Assembly (NCBI RefSeq): GCF_026191475.2
Contig: NZ_JAOSLC020000003.1
Location: forward strand, 496,001 to 560,000
Direction of reading: 5' to 3'
Origin: Polaribacter ponticola
GTDB taxonomy: Bacteria; Bacteroidota; Bacteroidia; Flavobacteriales; Flavobacteriaceae
Length of the DNA: 64,000 nucleotides
This document shows positions 27,307 to 37,127 of this stretch, piece after piece (the first letter of the stretch is position 1; each line of letters begins with the position of its first letter). Both the position numbers and the translations under genes were made by a program. The notes under the pieces were generated by a model. That model ran no database searches. It was not told where the DNA came from and saw only the letters and a list, made by a program, of their open reading frames with translations.

Positions 27307-29114
27307 TGTCAGACATCATTCAACTTTTACCAGATCATGTAGCAAATCAAATAGCTGCAGGAGAAGTCGTACAACGACCAGCTTCTGTTGTTAAAGAATT
27401 ATTAGAAAACGCTATAGATGCAGGTGCTACAAGTATAAAATTATTATTAAAAGATGCCGGAAAAACATTAATACAAGTTATTGATGATGGTAAAGGTATG
27501 AGTGCAACAGATGCTAGAATGAGCTTTGAAAGACATGCTACATCTAAAATTCAAAAAGCTGAAGACTTATTTAACCTTTCTACAAAAGGTTTTAGAGGCG
27601 AAGCTTTAGCTTCTATTGCAGCAATTGCACATGTAGAGTTAAAAACAAAACAAGAAAACGAGGAATTAGGTACTTCAATAAAGATTGAAGGAAGTAAAAT
27701 AGTTTCTCAAGATTTTATTTCTACTTCCAAAGGAACAAGTATTGCAGTTAAAAACTTGTTTTACAATATCCCAGCAAGAAGAAATTTTTTAAAATCTGAT
27801 ACTGTAGAAACAAGACATATTATAGATGAATTTCAAAGAGTAGCATTGGCACACCCAACGATTTCTTTTTTATTACATCACAATAATAACGAAGTTTATA
27901 ATTTACGAGACGGTAATTTAAGACAACGAATTGTAGCTGTATTTGGTTCTAAAATGAACGAAAAACTGGTTCCAATTAACGAGCATACAGATATTTTAAA
28001 TATTCAAGGTTTTATAGCTAAACCAGAGTTTTCTAAAAGAAAACGAGGAGAACAATTCTTTTTTGTGAATGATCGTTTTATTAAAAGTTCATACTTAAAT
28101 CATGCTGTTGTAAATGCTTTTGATGGTTTATTAGAACAAGGCTCACATCCTTCTTACTTTTTATACTTAAAAGTACCTGCAAGTACAATAGATATTAACA
28201 TCCACCCTACAAAGACAGAAATTAAGTTTGATAACGAAAAGGCTTTATACGCCATGTTAAGAGCTACTGTAAAACACAGTTTAGGGCAATACAATGTTGC
28301 TCCTGTTTTAGATTTTAATAGAGATGCTAATTTAGATACACCTTATCATTTTAATAAAAGCGCAGTAAAAGGATCTGTTCCAAAAATTACGGTAGATCCA
28401 GATTTTAATCCTTTTAAAGAAGCTTCTAATAAGGAAGTTACATTACCCTATAAAAGAGAACAAAATACTCAAAGTTGGAAATCTTTATATACCTCTGTTT
28501 CAGATGAAGTAAATCAAGAAGAATTATTTGATCATCAGCAAGAAACAAAAACACAAAAAACGTTTCAAATTCAGCGCAAATATGTAATGAGTTTAATAAA
28601 GTCTGGTGTGGTATTGATACATCAAACTTCTGCGCATCAACGAATTTTATATGAAGAGTTTTTAGAAAGTATTACTGTAAAAGAAGCCAATAGCCAACAA
28701 TTATTATTTCCTGTAAAAATTTCTTTTACTTCACAAGAGATCGAAATGATTTACACAATGAAATCTGAATTAGAAAATGCTGGTTTTTCTTTTGATGAAT
28801 TCACTAAAGACAGTGTTACCATAAAAGGAATACCCGTTTCTGTAACAGAAAGTAAAATTACCATTATATTAGAAGAGCTTTTAAACGATATTAATTTAGA
28901 AGTACCAGATGCCAGTTTTAGTCATTTTGATGTAATGGCAAAATCTTTTGCAAAAACATTATCTTTAAAAACAGGAACTAAACTTTCTGAAAAAGAACAA
29001 GAAAGTTTAGTAAATAATTTATTTTCGTGTAAAGAACCAACAATTTCTCCTTTTGGAAAAGCAACTTTTAAAACGTTGACTTTAAACGAAATTGACAATC
29101 TGTTTAATAGTTAA
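27306..29114 (+). CDS. mutL: DNA mismatch repair protein MutL
   Basis: Mismatch-repair GHKL ATPase linking MutS to strand incision. 602 residues. ATPase motifs include ELLENAIDAGAT, IDDGKGMSATDA, GFRGEALASIAA and NLFYNIPARRNFLKS. A variable linker (about 340-430) leads to the C-terminal dimerisation domain. There the usual DQHAAHERI stretch appears as HQTSAHQRILYE, so the endonuclease metal site looks incomplete. First base of its ATG is the last base of the upstream stop; a rhomboid gene follows 4 nt after its stop. Confidence 0.96.
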   Translation: MSDIIQLLPDHVANQIAAGEVVQRPASVVKELLENAIDAGATSIKLLLKDAGKTLIQVIDDGKGMSATDARMSFERHATSKIQKAEDLFNLSTKGFRGEALASIAAIAHVELKTKQENEELGTSIKIEGSKIVSQDFISTSKGTSIAVKNLFYNIPARRNFLKSDTVETRHIIDEFQRVALAHPTISFLLHHNNNEVYNLRDGNLRQRIVAVFGSKMNEKLVPINEHTDILNIQGFIAKPEFSKRKRGEQFFFVNDRFIKSSYLNHAVVNAFDGLLEQGSHPSYFLYLKVPASTIDINIHPTKTEIKFDNEKALYAMLRATVKHSLGQYNVAPVLDFNRDANLDTPYHFNKSAVKGSVPKITVDPDFNPFKEASNKEVTLPYKREQNTQSWKSLYTSVSDEVNQEELFDHQQETKTQKTFQIQRKYVMSLIKSGVVLIHQTSAHQRILYEEFLESITVKEANSQQLLFPVKISFTSQEIEMIYTMKSELENAGFSFDEFTKDSVTIKGIPVSVTESKITIILEELLNDINLEVPDASFSHFDVMAKSFAKTLSLKTGTKLSEKEQESLVNNLFSCKEPTISPFGKATFKTLTLNEIDNLFNS

Positions 29115-29118
29115 AAAA

Positions 29119-29844
29119 ATGAATAAACTCACAGATGCCATAAAACATCTTATAATTATTAATATAATTTTATTTGTTGCTCCGCAGTTACTAAAATTAG
29201 ATTTAACAAATATATTAGCTTTACATTTTCCTAAAAACGAACACTTTGGTTTTTGGCAATATGTTACGCATATTTTTATGCATGGTAGTTTTTCTCATAT
29301 TTTATTTAATATGTATGGTTTATACGCTTTTGGAACTCCATTAGAGCAAATGTGGGGAAAAAAGAAGTTTATTTTCTTCTATTTTTCTGCCGGAATTGGC
29401 GCTGGGTTAATCTATTCTTTGGTAAATTATTATCAATTTAATGGCATATTTGAGCTTTTTATAAACGCAGGTTTAACAGATTCAGAAACTTTATCTATCT
29501 TAAAAACCGGGAGTACAAATGATGCTAGAGTAATAACTGCAATAACACAAGAACAATTTAATAAGATAACATCTCTTTATAGTACTCCTGCTGTTGGAGC
29601 TTCTGGAGCTGTTTATGGTGTTTTAGTAGCGTTTGGACTTTATTTTAAAGATGCCAAATTAGCACTAATATTTTTCCCAGTTCCAATAGCTGCTAAATAC
29701 TTTATTCCTGTAATGATTTTAGGGGATTTATTCTTTGGTATGACTAAATATTCAGTTGGTAACATTGCTCATTTTGCTCATATTGGTGGCGCACTAATTG
29801 GTTTTATTATAGCTTGGTATTGGAAAAAAATCAATTTAAAATAA
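29119..29844 (+). CDS. Rhomboid family intramembrane protease 1
   Basis: A 241-residue six-helix intramembrane serine protease. The catalytic Ser is in VGASGAVYGVL and the catalytic His in HFAHIGGALIGF. An N-terminal HxxxN-like segment (HGSFSHILFNMYGLYAFG) is present too. The ATG at 29119, 4 nt after the mutL stop, is preferred to an in-frame position inside mutL. An extra loop (about 110-150) separates helices 3 and 4. First of two rhomboid paralogues in tandem. Confidence 0.92.
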   Translation: MNKLTDAIKHLIIINIILFVAPQLLKLDLTNILALHFPKNEHFGFWQYVTHIFMHGSFSHILFNMYGLYAFGTPLEQMWGKKKFIFFYFSAGIGAGLIYSLVNYYQFNGIFELFINAGLTDSETLSILKTGSTNDARVITAITQEQFNKITSLYSTPAVGASGAVYGVLVAFGLYFKDAKLALIFFPVPIAAKYFIPVMILGDLFFGMTKYSVGNIAHFAHIGGALIGFIIAWYWKKINLK

Positions 29845-29848
29845 GCTA

Positions 29849-30703
29849 ATGAGTTTTATTAACGAAATAAGAACAAGATATGCAAACGGGAACATTGTAG
29901 AAAAATTAATCTATATAAATATTGCTGTATTTGTATTAACATTGCTAATTAATGTATTACAAGGTTTATATGAAGGTCAGATTAATTGGCTAATGGATTG
30001 GTTTTCTTTAGATAATGAAATAAATACTCTTTTCACAAAACCCTGGTCTATAATTTCTTATGGCTTTTTACATGCAGATTTTTTACATATCCTTATGAAC
30101 TTGATGGTTTTGTATTTTATCGGAAATTTATTTATCCAATATTTTACGCAAAAACAGCTTCTTAGTTTTTATATACTAGGTACAATATCTGGAGGTTTAT
30201 TATATTTATTTAGTCAGAATTACTTCCCTTTATTTGAAGGAAAAACCTCATTATTAGTTGGTGCTTCTGCTGGAATTTCTGCAATTTTAATTGGTATAAC
30301 TACATACATGCCTAATTATCAATTAAAATTAAGATTTATAGGCTTTGTAAAACTATGGCACATAGCTCTTTTTTGGATAGGTTTAGACATTATTAGCCTT
30401 GTTGGAAACAATGCTGGAGGACATTTTGCGCATTTAGGAGGTGCTTTATTTGGTTTTCTTTATGTTACAAAAGCAAGTAATAAAAAAATAGAGTTTGTTA
30501 GTAAGGTTTTAGCTTTCTTTAAAACTAAAAAATCACCTTTAAAAACAGTACATAAATCTAAAAATAAGCAAACTAAATCTGTAAAAAAAACTGATATTAC
30601 ACAGCAACAAGTAGATACTATTTTAGATAAAATTAGTAAGTCTGGTTATGATACTTTAACAAAATCGGAAAAGGATTTTTTATTTAAACAAGGAAAAAAA
30701 TAA
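29849..30703 (+). CDS. Rhomboid family intramembrane protease 2
   Basis: A 284-residue second rhomboid, 4 nt after the first. HADFLHILMNLMVLYFIG and the active-site VGASAGISAIL (Ser) with GGHFAHLGGALFGF (His) are intact. It has a basic cytoplasmic C-terminal extension ending LDKISKSGYDTLTKSEKDFL, a short conserved tail of Bacteroidota rhomboids (DUF6576-like). The different tails suggest the two proteins are not redundant; substrates are unknown. Confidence 0.92.
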   Translation: MSFINEIRTRYANGNIVEKLIYINIAVFVLTLLINVLQGLYEGQINWLMDWFSLDNEINTLFTKPWSIISYGFLHADFLHILMNLMVLYFIGNLFIQYFTQKQLLSFYILGTISGGLLYLFSQNYFPLFEGKTSLLVGASAGISAILIGITTYMPNYQLKLRFIGFVKLWHIALFWIGLDIISLVGNNAGGHFAHLGGALFGFLYVTKASNKKIEFVSKVLAFFKTKKSPLKTVHKSKNKQTKSVKKTDITQQQVDTILDKISKSGYDTLTKSEKDFLFKQGKK

Positions 30704-30711
30704 CATTCATA

Positions 30712-31722
30712 TTGAAAAAATTATCCCTCTCTAATAAAATAATATATTTTCTAAACGCTATTTTAGCTACATTATTATTACTTTCTTATTTACTACCTTT
30801 TGTTTCTCCAAGGTCATTATCTTCATTTGCTATACTTAGTTTATTTGTACCAATTTTAGTTATTATAAATATTTTATTTGTTATTTATTGGATTTTAAAA
30901 CTAAAAAAACAATTTTTAATGTCTTTAATAATTTTATTTTTAGGTTGGTTTTTTTCAACTCCTATTTATAAGTTAACTGAAAATAAATCATCTTTAAATG
31001 ATGATTTAAAAGTAATGAGCTATAATGTAAGAATGTTTAATCACTGGAAATGGCTTGAAGTAAAAGATGTTTCAAACAAAATAAAGAATTTTGTGTCTGA
31101 AAAATCTCCAGATGTTTTATTATTTCAAGAATTTTACACTTTAGAAAAACAACAGTTTTCTTTCCCCTACAAATACATTAAAACTAAAAATGAAAAAGCA
31201 AAACTAGGTTTAGCTATTTTTTCTAAATTTCCTATTATAAATAAAGGTTCTTTAAATTTAAAAAATACTTCTAACAATATCATTTTTGCTGATATTCTAA
31301 AAAATAAAGACACAATTAGAGTTTATAATTTACACTTACAGTCTTTACAACTTAGTACAGATAAGGAAAATTTTGGTCAAGAAAATTCAGAAAAATTAAT
31401 TGCCAGATTAAAACAAGGCTTTACAAAACAAGCAGAACAAATAGAAGTCTTTTTAGATCATGAGGCAAAATGGAAAGGAAAAAAAATAATTGCAGGAGAT
31501 TTTAATAATACAGCATATTCTTGGACTTATAATCAAATATCAAAAAACAAAAAGGATGCTTTTATTGAATCTGGTAAAGGCTTTGGTAAAACTTTTAATT
31601 ATTGGTTTCCTATGCGAATAGATTTTATTTTAACAGATGAAAATGCAATTATTAACAAGTTTACGTCCTATTCAAAAAAATTATCTGACCACTTCCCTAT
31701 TCAAGCTAAAATTAACTGGTAA
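30712..31722 (+). CDS. Endonuclease/exonuclease/phosphatase family membrane protein
   Basis: A 336-residue protein with two to three N-terminal transmembrane helices (residues 10-90) and an EEP-fold domain. Motifs are VMSYNVRMFNHW, LLFQEFYT, IIAGDFNNTAYSW and the final LSDHFPIQAKINW. The topology places the hydrolase domain outside the inner membrane. It starts at TTG 30712, 8 nt after the rhomboid gene, in the same operon. Activity is unassigned; members range from nucleases to sphingomyelinases. Confidence 0.85.
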   Translation: MKKLSLSNKIIYFLNAILATLLLLSYLLPFVSPRSLSSFAILSLFVPILVIINILFVIYWILKLKKQFLMSLIILFLGWFFSTPIYKLTENKSSLNDDLKVMSYNVRMFNHWKWLEVKDVSNKIKNFVSEKSPDVLLFQEFYTLEKQQFSFPYKYIKTKNEKAKLGLAIFSKFPIINKGSLNLKNTSNNIIFADILKNKDTIRVYNLHLQSLQLSTDKENFGQENSEKLIARLKQGFTKQAEQIEVFLDHEAKWKGKKIIAGDFNNTAYSWTYNQISKNKKDAFIESGKGFGKTFNYWFPMRIDFILTDENAIINKFTSYSKKLSDHFPIQAKINW

Positions 31723-31739
31723 TTTTTTATTATAAAAAG

Positions 31740-32273
31740 TTAAATAGAAGCCATTTTTAGCTTTTTAAGTTTACTTTTTTCTTTGTAAAAAGATTTATCC
31801 GCCACATAAATTGTTTTAGAAACTTCGGCAAAAACTATTGTTTCGTCTTTATTTGTAATTTTTATATTCTTAATTAAATCTATTTCATTTTTAGCTTTAA
31901 CATCAATTTTAATTTTTCCTATTTCTTCTTTTGAAAAAACAAAATTCACAAAACAATTTTCTCTTGCAGGCTTTTTAAACTTTATAGTTGCTGCTTTATC
32001 CCAAACAACATAATTACTATCTAAGATATTCATTAACTGAATCATAAATATTGGATCTGTGGCAGAAAATAAACTACCTCCAAAAATAGACCCTACATAA
32101 TTACTATTTTTATAAGATAATTTCAACTTTACTTTTACAGTTAATAAATCGTCTGAAACTTCATAAATTCTACCTGTAGATCTTCTATACATTGGAGATA
32201 AGTTAAAGCCATATTTATAAATACTGCTTTTACTCATAAATTTTTGTAATATTTTTGAAATAGTTGCGTACAT
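31740..32273 (-). CDS. DUF4442 hot-dog-fold protein
   Basis: A 177-residue protein of the DUF4442 (thioesterase-like hot-dog) family: YVGSIFGGSLFSATDPIFMI is the central helix, followed by VVWDKAATIKFKKPARE. Likely acts on acyl thioesters, unproven. It follows the monooxygenase-like gene by 6 nt in a three-gene minus-strand unit. Confidence 0.82.
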   Translation of the reverse strand: MYATISKILQKFMSKSSIYKYGFNLSPMYRRSTGRIYEVSDDLLTVKVKLKLSYKNSNYVGSIFGGSLFSATDPIFMIQLMNILDSNYVVWDKAATIKFKKPARENCFVNFVFSKEEIGKIKIDVKAKNEIDLIKNIKITNKDETIVFAEVSKTIYVADKSFYKEKSKLKKLKMASI

Positions 32274-32279
32274 TATTTT

Positions 32280-32597
32280 TTAATTTTTAAAATCATATTC
32301 TCTTTCTACTTTGCAAATTCTTAATTGGTATTGTTTATACCATTTTTGCCTTCCTAAATTTCTAGCCTCTATATGTTCTAAATTATTTTTCCAAGCTATA
32401 ATGGCTTCTAAATCTTGCCAATAAGAAACAGTAATACCAACTTCACTCCTAGCCGATTCAATACCTAAATATCCTTTTTGAAGTTTTGCTAATTCTTCCA
32501 TCCTCTCTGCTGTTTCTTTATAACCATCTAAATTTTCTGTTACAATGGTTGTAAAAATTACAGCATAATAAGGAGTTTTCAAATTTTCTACTATCAT
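32280..32597 (-). CDS. Antibiotic biosynthesis monooxygenase (ABM) domain protein
   Basis: A 105-residue single ABM domain of the ferredoxin-like dimeric fold: YYAVIFTTIV, MEELAKLQKGYLGIES, ISYW-like VSYWQDLEAIIAWK and HIEARNLGRQKWY. Such proteins include haem or quinol oxygenases and many of unknown role. Its ATG overlaps the repaired acetyltransferase stop (ATGA at 32597-32594). Confidence 0.85.
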   Translation of the reverse strand: MIVENLKTPYYAVIFTTIVTENLDGYKETAERMEELAKLQKGYLGIESARSEVGITVSYWQDLEAIIAWKNNLEHIEARNLGRQKWYKQYQLRICKVEREYDFKN

Positions 32598-33090
32598 AAA
32601 ATTAATTCGTATTTAGTTTCTGGCAATTGTATATCATCACTTATAAATCTATTTACAACTTTAAAATTATACTTTTCTAAAATCTTAGAAGAAGCAATGT
32701 TTTGGTCTATAACATAGCCAATTATTTTTTTATTCCTATTTGTTTGCAATATAAAATTAAAGCCTCACATATTTCTGAAGCATAACCTAATTTCCAAAAC
32801 TCTTCAATAAAACGGTATCCAATTTCATCCTCTAATTTATCTTTTACCAAAGCAACAGTGCCAATAAACATTTTATCCGATTTTCTTTCTATAGCATAAA
32901 TCCAAAAATCATTATTTAAAACGAAGTATTTAGCAATTAAATTATTTAATTCCTTTTCATTTTCTTCTAAAGATTTTATTTCTCCTGTAGCATACTTTAA
33001 TACATTCGGATTACTCTCTAAGTTATGAAAAGCTTGTAAATCAGCTAAAATCAACTTTCTAACAATTAATCTTTGTGTTTCAAAAATCAT
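32594..33090 (-). CDS. GNAT family N-acetyltransferase (frameshifted)
   Basis: RimJ/RimL-type acetyltransferase: FETQRLIVRKLILADLQAF at the start, then FIGTVALVKDKLEDEIGYRF and FWKLGYASEICEALI for acetyl-CoA binding. The continuous frame stops at 122 residues at T7 on the plus strand (32725-32731). With eight bases the protein goes on IKKIIGYVIDQNIASSKILE to a TGA at 32596-32594, giving about 165 residues and an ATGA junction with the next gene. Acceptor unknown. Confidence 0.88.
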
Positions 33091-33101
33091 GAATAATATT
33101 G

Positions 33102-33109
33102 TAAATTTG
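33102..33109 (+). promoter_or_regulatory. -7 box of mtaB
   Basis: TAAATTTG followed by C, a perfect TAnnTTTG match, 20 nt before the ATG. The divergent acetyltransferase gene starts only 12 nt to the left, so the upstream half of this promoter lies within that gene. Confidence 0.5.
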
Positions 33110-33129
33110 CAGTCCTTAAATGTACATGA

Positions 33130-34445
33130 ATGATTGCAGATAAAAAAGTGGCTTTTTATACTTTAGGATGTAAGCTAAACTTCTCTGAAACATCTACTAT
33201 TGCTCGTAATTTTGTGAGTGAAGGTTTTGAACGCGTAGAATTTGAAGAAAAAGCAGATGTATATGTTATTAATACATGCTCTGTTACTGATAATGCTGAT
33301 AAACGTTTTAAATCGATCGTAAAAAATGCTTTAAAAAAAATGATGATGCTTTTTTAATTGCAGTTGGGTGTTATGCCCAATTAAAACCAGAAGAATTGGC
33401 AGCTGTAGATGGTGTAGATTTGGTTTTAGGAGCTACAGAAAAATTTAATGTTACTAGCTATATTAATGATTTAACAAAAAATGAAGTTGGCGAAGTGCAT
33501 TCTTGTGAAATTTCTGATGCAGATTTTTATGTTGGTTCTTATTCTATTGGTGATCGAACTCGTGCTTTTTTAAAGGTACAAGATGGTTGCGATTATAAAT
33601 GTACATATTGTACAATACCTCTTGCAAGAGGTATTTCTAGAAGTGATACCTTACAAAATGTTTTAGATAATGCTATAGAGATTTCTTCTAAAGGAATTAA
33701 AGAAATTGTTTTAACAGGTGTTAATATTGGTGATTATGGAAAAGGAGAATTTGGTAATAAAAAACATGAACATACTTTTTTAGAGTTAGTTAAAGAATTA
33801 GATAAAGTTGAAGGAATTCACCGTTTAAGAATTTCATCTATAGAACCAAATTTATTAAAAGATGAAACAATTGAGTTTGTTTCAAAATCAAATACTTTTG
33901 TACCTCATTTTCATATTCCTCTTCAATCTGGAAGTGATGAGTTACTTAAGAAAATGAAACGTAGATATTTATCTGATACATATACCAATAGAGTTTCTAA
34001 AATTAAAAAAGTAATGCCAAATGCTTGTATTGGTGTAGATGTTATTGTTGGTTTCCCTGGTGAAACGGATGAATTATTTTTAGAAACATATAATTATTTA
34101 AACGAATTAGATATTTCCTATTTACACGTTTTTACGTATTCTGAAAGACCAAATACAGAAGCTGTAGATTTTGATGGTGTAGTCCCTAAAAAAGTACGAG
34201 CTAAACGTAGTAAGATGTTACGTGGTTTATCTGCAAAGAAAAGACGTTCTTTTTATGAAGCTCAATTAGGAAATACACTAACTGTTTTATTCGAAAGTGA
34301 AAATAAAGAAGGTTATATAAATGGATTTACTGAAAACTACGTAAAAGTAAAAACACCTTGGAATCCTGAGTTAATAAACACTTTACATACAATTACTCTT
34401 ACTGAAATTGATAAAGATGGCTTAGTTAGATTTAATTTTTCTTAA
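33130..34445 (+). CDS. mtaB: tRNA t6A37 methylthiotransferase MtaB (frameshifted)
   Basis: Radical-SAM enzyme that adds a methylthio group to t6A37 of tRNAs reading ANN codons. N-terminal UPF0004 domain: FYTLGCKLNFSET and INTCSVTDNAD hold its cluster cysteines. Radical-SAM CxxxCxxC is in GCDYKCTYCTIPLARG, and a TRAM-like tail ends the protein. The frame breaks at A8 (33333-33340). With nine, the junction is NALKKNDDAFLIAVGCYAQLKPEE, restoring the third cluster cysteine and about 438 residues. A conserved tRNA-modification gene is unlikely to be dead, so an error is favoured. Confidence 0.94.
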
Positions 34446-34576
34446 CCTAGTTGTTTTTATAGAACTTGGCATTAAAATTGCTTTCATCTTAATAAATCTA
34501 TTATAATGAAATATTTTTTTAAGCCTTATCTTTTTGGCGGTAAACTATATTTAAATAAAATTTTAAGAATAAAGAG

Positions 34577-35237
34577 TTGAAAAAAACTATAGAAAATACT
34601 ACCAAAATAATTAAAAATAAAAATATATATGCAAAATTTATTGCTGTTATAAAAGATGTGTCCAATTTAGAAGACACTAAATCATATATTGTAAATAGTG
34701 GTTTAATATGGGATAAATTAATTTTAGATACAGTTGTTTTAAAAGTTGTATATATTAAAGTTCTTATAGATAATAAAGATTTCTGGCTTAAAAGATTACA
34801 ACAATCTAATGTTTTTTCTTTTGTAGCAATTAATAGTAAAGATGCTTTAGGAAACATAAAATATATTACAGAAAATACAATTGTAAAATTAAGAAAAACT
34901 CATTGTCATGGACTTTGTGCTGTATATGATGTTATTTTTTTAAAAGACGGAAAAGTAATTTTTAATGGTATAGAAAATGTTTTAGTTAAAGGAAATAAAG
35001 AATTTAAAATTACAAAAAGACAAATAGAAAAACTTAATTGTTTATTTAAAAAAACTTCTTTTAAAAATTATAGTAATGCTTTTAAAAGTAGATCTATTGT
35101 GGATTTACCAAGCACATTTATAACTTATAAAAACAAACAAATTGAAATTAAGCTTTGGAAAAAATGTTCCAGATGAATTAACATCTGTCATCAAATATTT
35201 AGAAAAGCTTTTAATAGAACAAAAACTAATTGAATAA
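34577..35237 (+). CDS. DUF6438-like protein (frameshifted near the C terminus)
   Basis: About 219 residues after repair. The first 110 residues are unrecognised. The second half has LRKTHCHGLCAVYDVIFLKD and a following GKVIFNG, the signature of small DUF6438 lipid-side or envelope domains in Bacteroidota. The frame stops early at A6 (35159-35164). Removing one A restores LWKNVPDELTSVIKYLEKLL and a TAA at 35235-35237, directly before the next ATG. The TTG start at 34577 gives no signal peptide. An unrelated ATG frame at 34506 ends at 34580, so the real N terminus may lie upstream behind another break. Confidence 0.6.
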
Positions 35238-35894
35238 ATGACAAAAATCCCTATATACTTTATGCCAGGTTTAGCTGCTGGACCAAAAATATTTGAAAAT
35301 TTAGACCTTTCTAAGGAGCATTACGAATTGTTTTATTTAGAATGGAAAAAACCATTGGCTATAGAAGAATCTATTACTAATTATGCAATGAGGATGTCTG
35401 AAGACATAAATCATAAAAATCCAGTACTGGTTGGTGTATCATTTGGAGGTATAATAGTACAAGAAATAAGCAAGTTTATAGAAACAAGAAAAGTAATAAT
35501 TATTTCTAGTGTAAAAACAAAACACGAACTACCAACTAGGTTTAAAATTTCAAGTATGAGTAAGTTATACAAGCTTTTCCCAACAAAAATTGTAAACAAT
35601 TTTGAATCTTATGCCAAGTTCTTCTTAGGAAAATCTCTTAAAAAAAGAGCTGATATTTATAAAAAATATTTATCAGTTAGAGGTACAAAATATTTAAAAT
35701 GGTCTATCCATAATGTACTGCATTGGTCTCAAGAAAAACCTTTAACAGATATAATACATATTCATGGTACAGAAGATCACGTTTTCCCTTATAAAAACAT
35801 TAAAAACCCCATCAAAATTGAAGAAGGTACTCATGTAATGATTTTAACTAAAGCTAAAAAAATATCTCAAATTATTCACGAAAGTTTAACTTAA
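35238..35894 (+). CDS. Alpha/beta hydrolase
   Basis: A 218-residue cytoplasmic alpha/beta-hydrolase. It has FMPGLAAGPKIFENL (oxyanion region), the nucleophile elbow VGVSFGGIIVQE (Ser about residue 70), DIIHIHGTEDHVFP (acid Asp) and EEGTHVMIL (catalytic His). No substrate can be assigned. Starts immediately after the DUF6438-like gene, suggesting one transcript. Confidence 0.88.
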   Translation: MTKIPIYFMPGLAAGPKIFENLDLSKEHYELFYLEWKKPLAIEESITNYAMRMSEDINHKNPVLVGVSFGGIIVQEISKFIETRKVIIISSVKTKHELPTRFKISSMSKLYKLFPTKIVNNFESYAKFFLGKSLKKRADIYKKYLSVRGTKYLKWSIHNVLHWSQEKPLTDIIHIHGTEDHVFPYKNIKNPIKIEEGTHVMILTKAKKISQIIHESLT

Positions 35895-35943
35895 TTAAAG
35901 TTTTTTATTGTTTACTTTTAAGGCCTAAAAAAATGAATTAGCT

Positions 35944-36846
35944 ATGAATAAATCTTTACGTTTTTTATCTTTTCTATCTGTAGTTTTTATTACACTTTTA
36001 TTTATAAATGCAGTAAATAAAGCAGATGTAGACCCTAAAACAAACACACATAAAAATTATAAAGTAAAAGCTCTAAGCTTGCCTAAAAATTTAAATTTAG
36101 CAGGAGAAAGAGTTCCATTAGAAATTGCTGATGTTAGAGAAAGAATGGACAGAGAGTTATTAGTAAATACTTATTGGCAATCTAATGGGTTATTACTTAT
36201 AAAACGAACCAATAAGTACTTCCCTATTTTAGAACCTTTATTAAAAAAATACGGATTACCAGACGACTTTAAATATTTAGCTCTAGCAGAAAGTGGTTTT
36301 ACTGATGAAACTTCTACAGTTGGTGCTGCAGGAATGTGGCATTTTATGAAAGCTACTGGAAAAGAATATGGATTAGAAATTAATAGTAACGTAGATGAAA
36401 GGTATAATATTGAGTTAGCTACAAAAGTTGCTGCTCAATATTTAAAAAAATCTAAAGATCGCTTTGGATCTTGGACTTTAGCTGCTGCTGCTTATAATGC
36501 AGGTAACTACGGAGTTTCAAGAAGATTAAAATCTCAAAAAGTTGATAATTATTATGATGCAAAATTAGCAGATGAAACGGAGAGATACGTATTTAGAATA
36601 TTAGCCTTAAAAGAAATAATTAGCAACTCAGAAAAATATGGTTTTGTTTTTAAGAAAGAAGATCTTTATAAAACACAAAAAACTTATACTATTAAAGTAG
36701 ATAGTGCAATTGCTAATATTACAGATTTTGCAAGAGGTTACGGAATGAATTATAAGGAATTTAAAATTTATAACCCTTGGTTAAGAGAAAATAAATTGAA
36801 TAATAAAAGTAGAAAAATTTACGAAATTCAAATTCCAATTAAATAG
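35944..36846 (+). CDS. Lytic transglycosylase (MltD/Slt-like)
   Basis: A 300-residue secreted murein hydrolase. An N-terminal signal (SFLSVVFITLLFINAV) is followed by the SLT domain: YLALAESGF with catalytic Glu, VGAAGMWHFMKATGKEYGL, RYNIELATKVAAQYLK, and WTLAAAAYNAG. A LysM-like C-terminal region (YTIKVDSAIANITDFARGYG to the end) probably binds peptidoglycan. It cleaves glycan strands during growth or envelope remodelling. Confidence 0.92.
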   Translation: MNKSLRFLSFLSVVFITLLFINAVNKADVDPKTNTHKNYKVKALSLPKNLNLAGERVPLEIADVRERMDRELLVNTYWQSNGLLLIKRTNKYFPILEPLLKKYGLPDDFKYLALAESGFTDETSTVGAAGMWHFMKATGKEYGLEINSNVDERYNIELATKVAAQYLKKSKDRFGSWTLAAAAYNAGNYGVSRRLKSQKVDNYYDAKLADETERYVFRILALKEIISNSEKYGFVFKKEDLYKTQKTYTIKVDSAIANITDFARGYGMNYKEFKIYNPWLRENKLNNKSRKIYEIQIPIK

Positions 36847-37044
36847 TTAATCTAATATTGTTTTTACCCTACCTACAATTCCACTTTCTAAAAGAACTTT
36901 TATTCCATGAGGATGATTTGATGATTTAGTTAAAAGTCTGGCTATTATACCTTCTGTTAATTCTCCCGTTCTTTGATGTGGTTTTTGAATAACTTCAACT
37001 AATAAACCAATTTTTACATTTTTTCTTTGCCTTCCATCTTTCAT
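36847..37044 (-). CDS. YwbE family protein
   Basis: A 65-residue YwbE protein: GLLVEVIQKPHQRTGELTEG and HPHGIKVLLESGIVGRV match the family closely. Function is unknown; the fold resembles a small SH3-like barrel. Its stop abuts that of the convergent transglycosylase gene. It lies downstream of the cold-shock gene but behind a terminator. Confidence 0.88.
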   Translation of the reverse strand: MKDGRQRKNVKIGLLVEVIQKPHQRTGELTEGIIARLLTKSSNHPHGIKVLLESGIVGRVKTILD

Positions 37045-37065
37045 ATTATATATTTAAAAAATAAA

Positions 37066-37097
37066 AAAAGCCTATCAAATTATTTTGATAGGCTTTT
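37066..37097 (-). terminator. Terminator after the cold-shock gene
   Basis: AAAAGCCTATCAAA (37066-37079) pairs perfectly with TTTGATAGGCTTTT (37084-37097), with a T run on the minus strand toward the YwbE gene. Confidence 0.88.
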
Positions 37098-37127
37098 CTT
37101 AAAAAATTAACTAGTAATAGATATATA

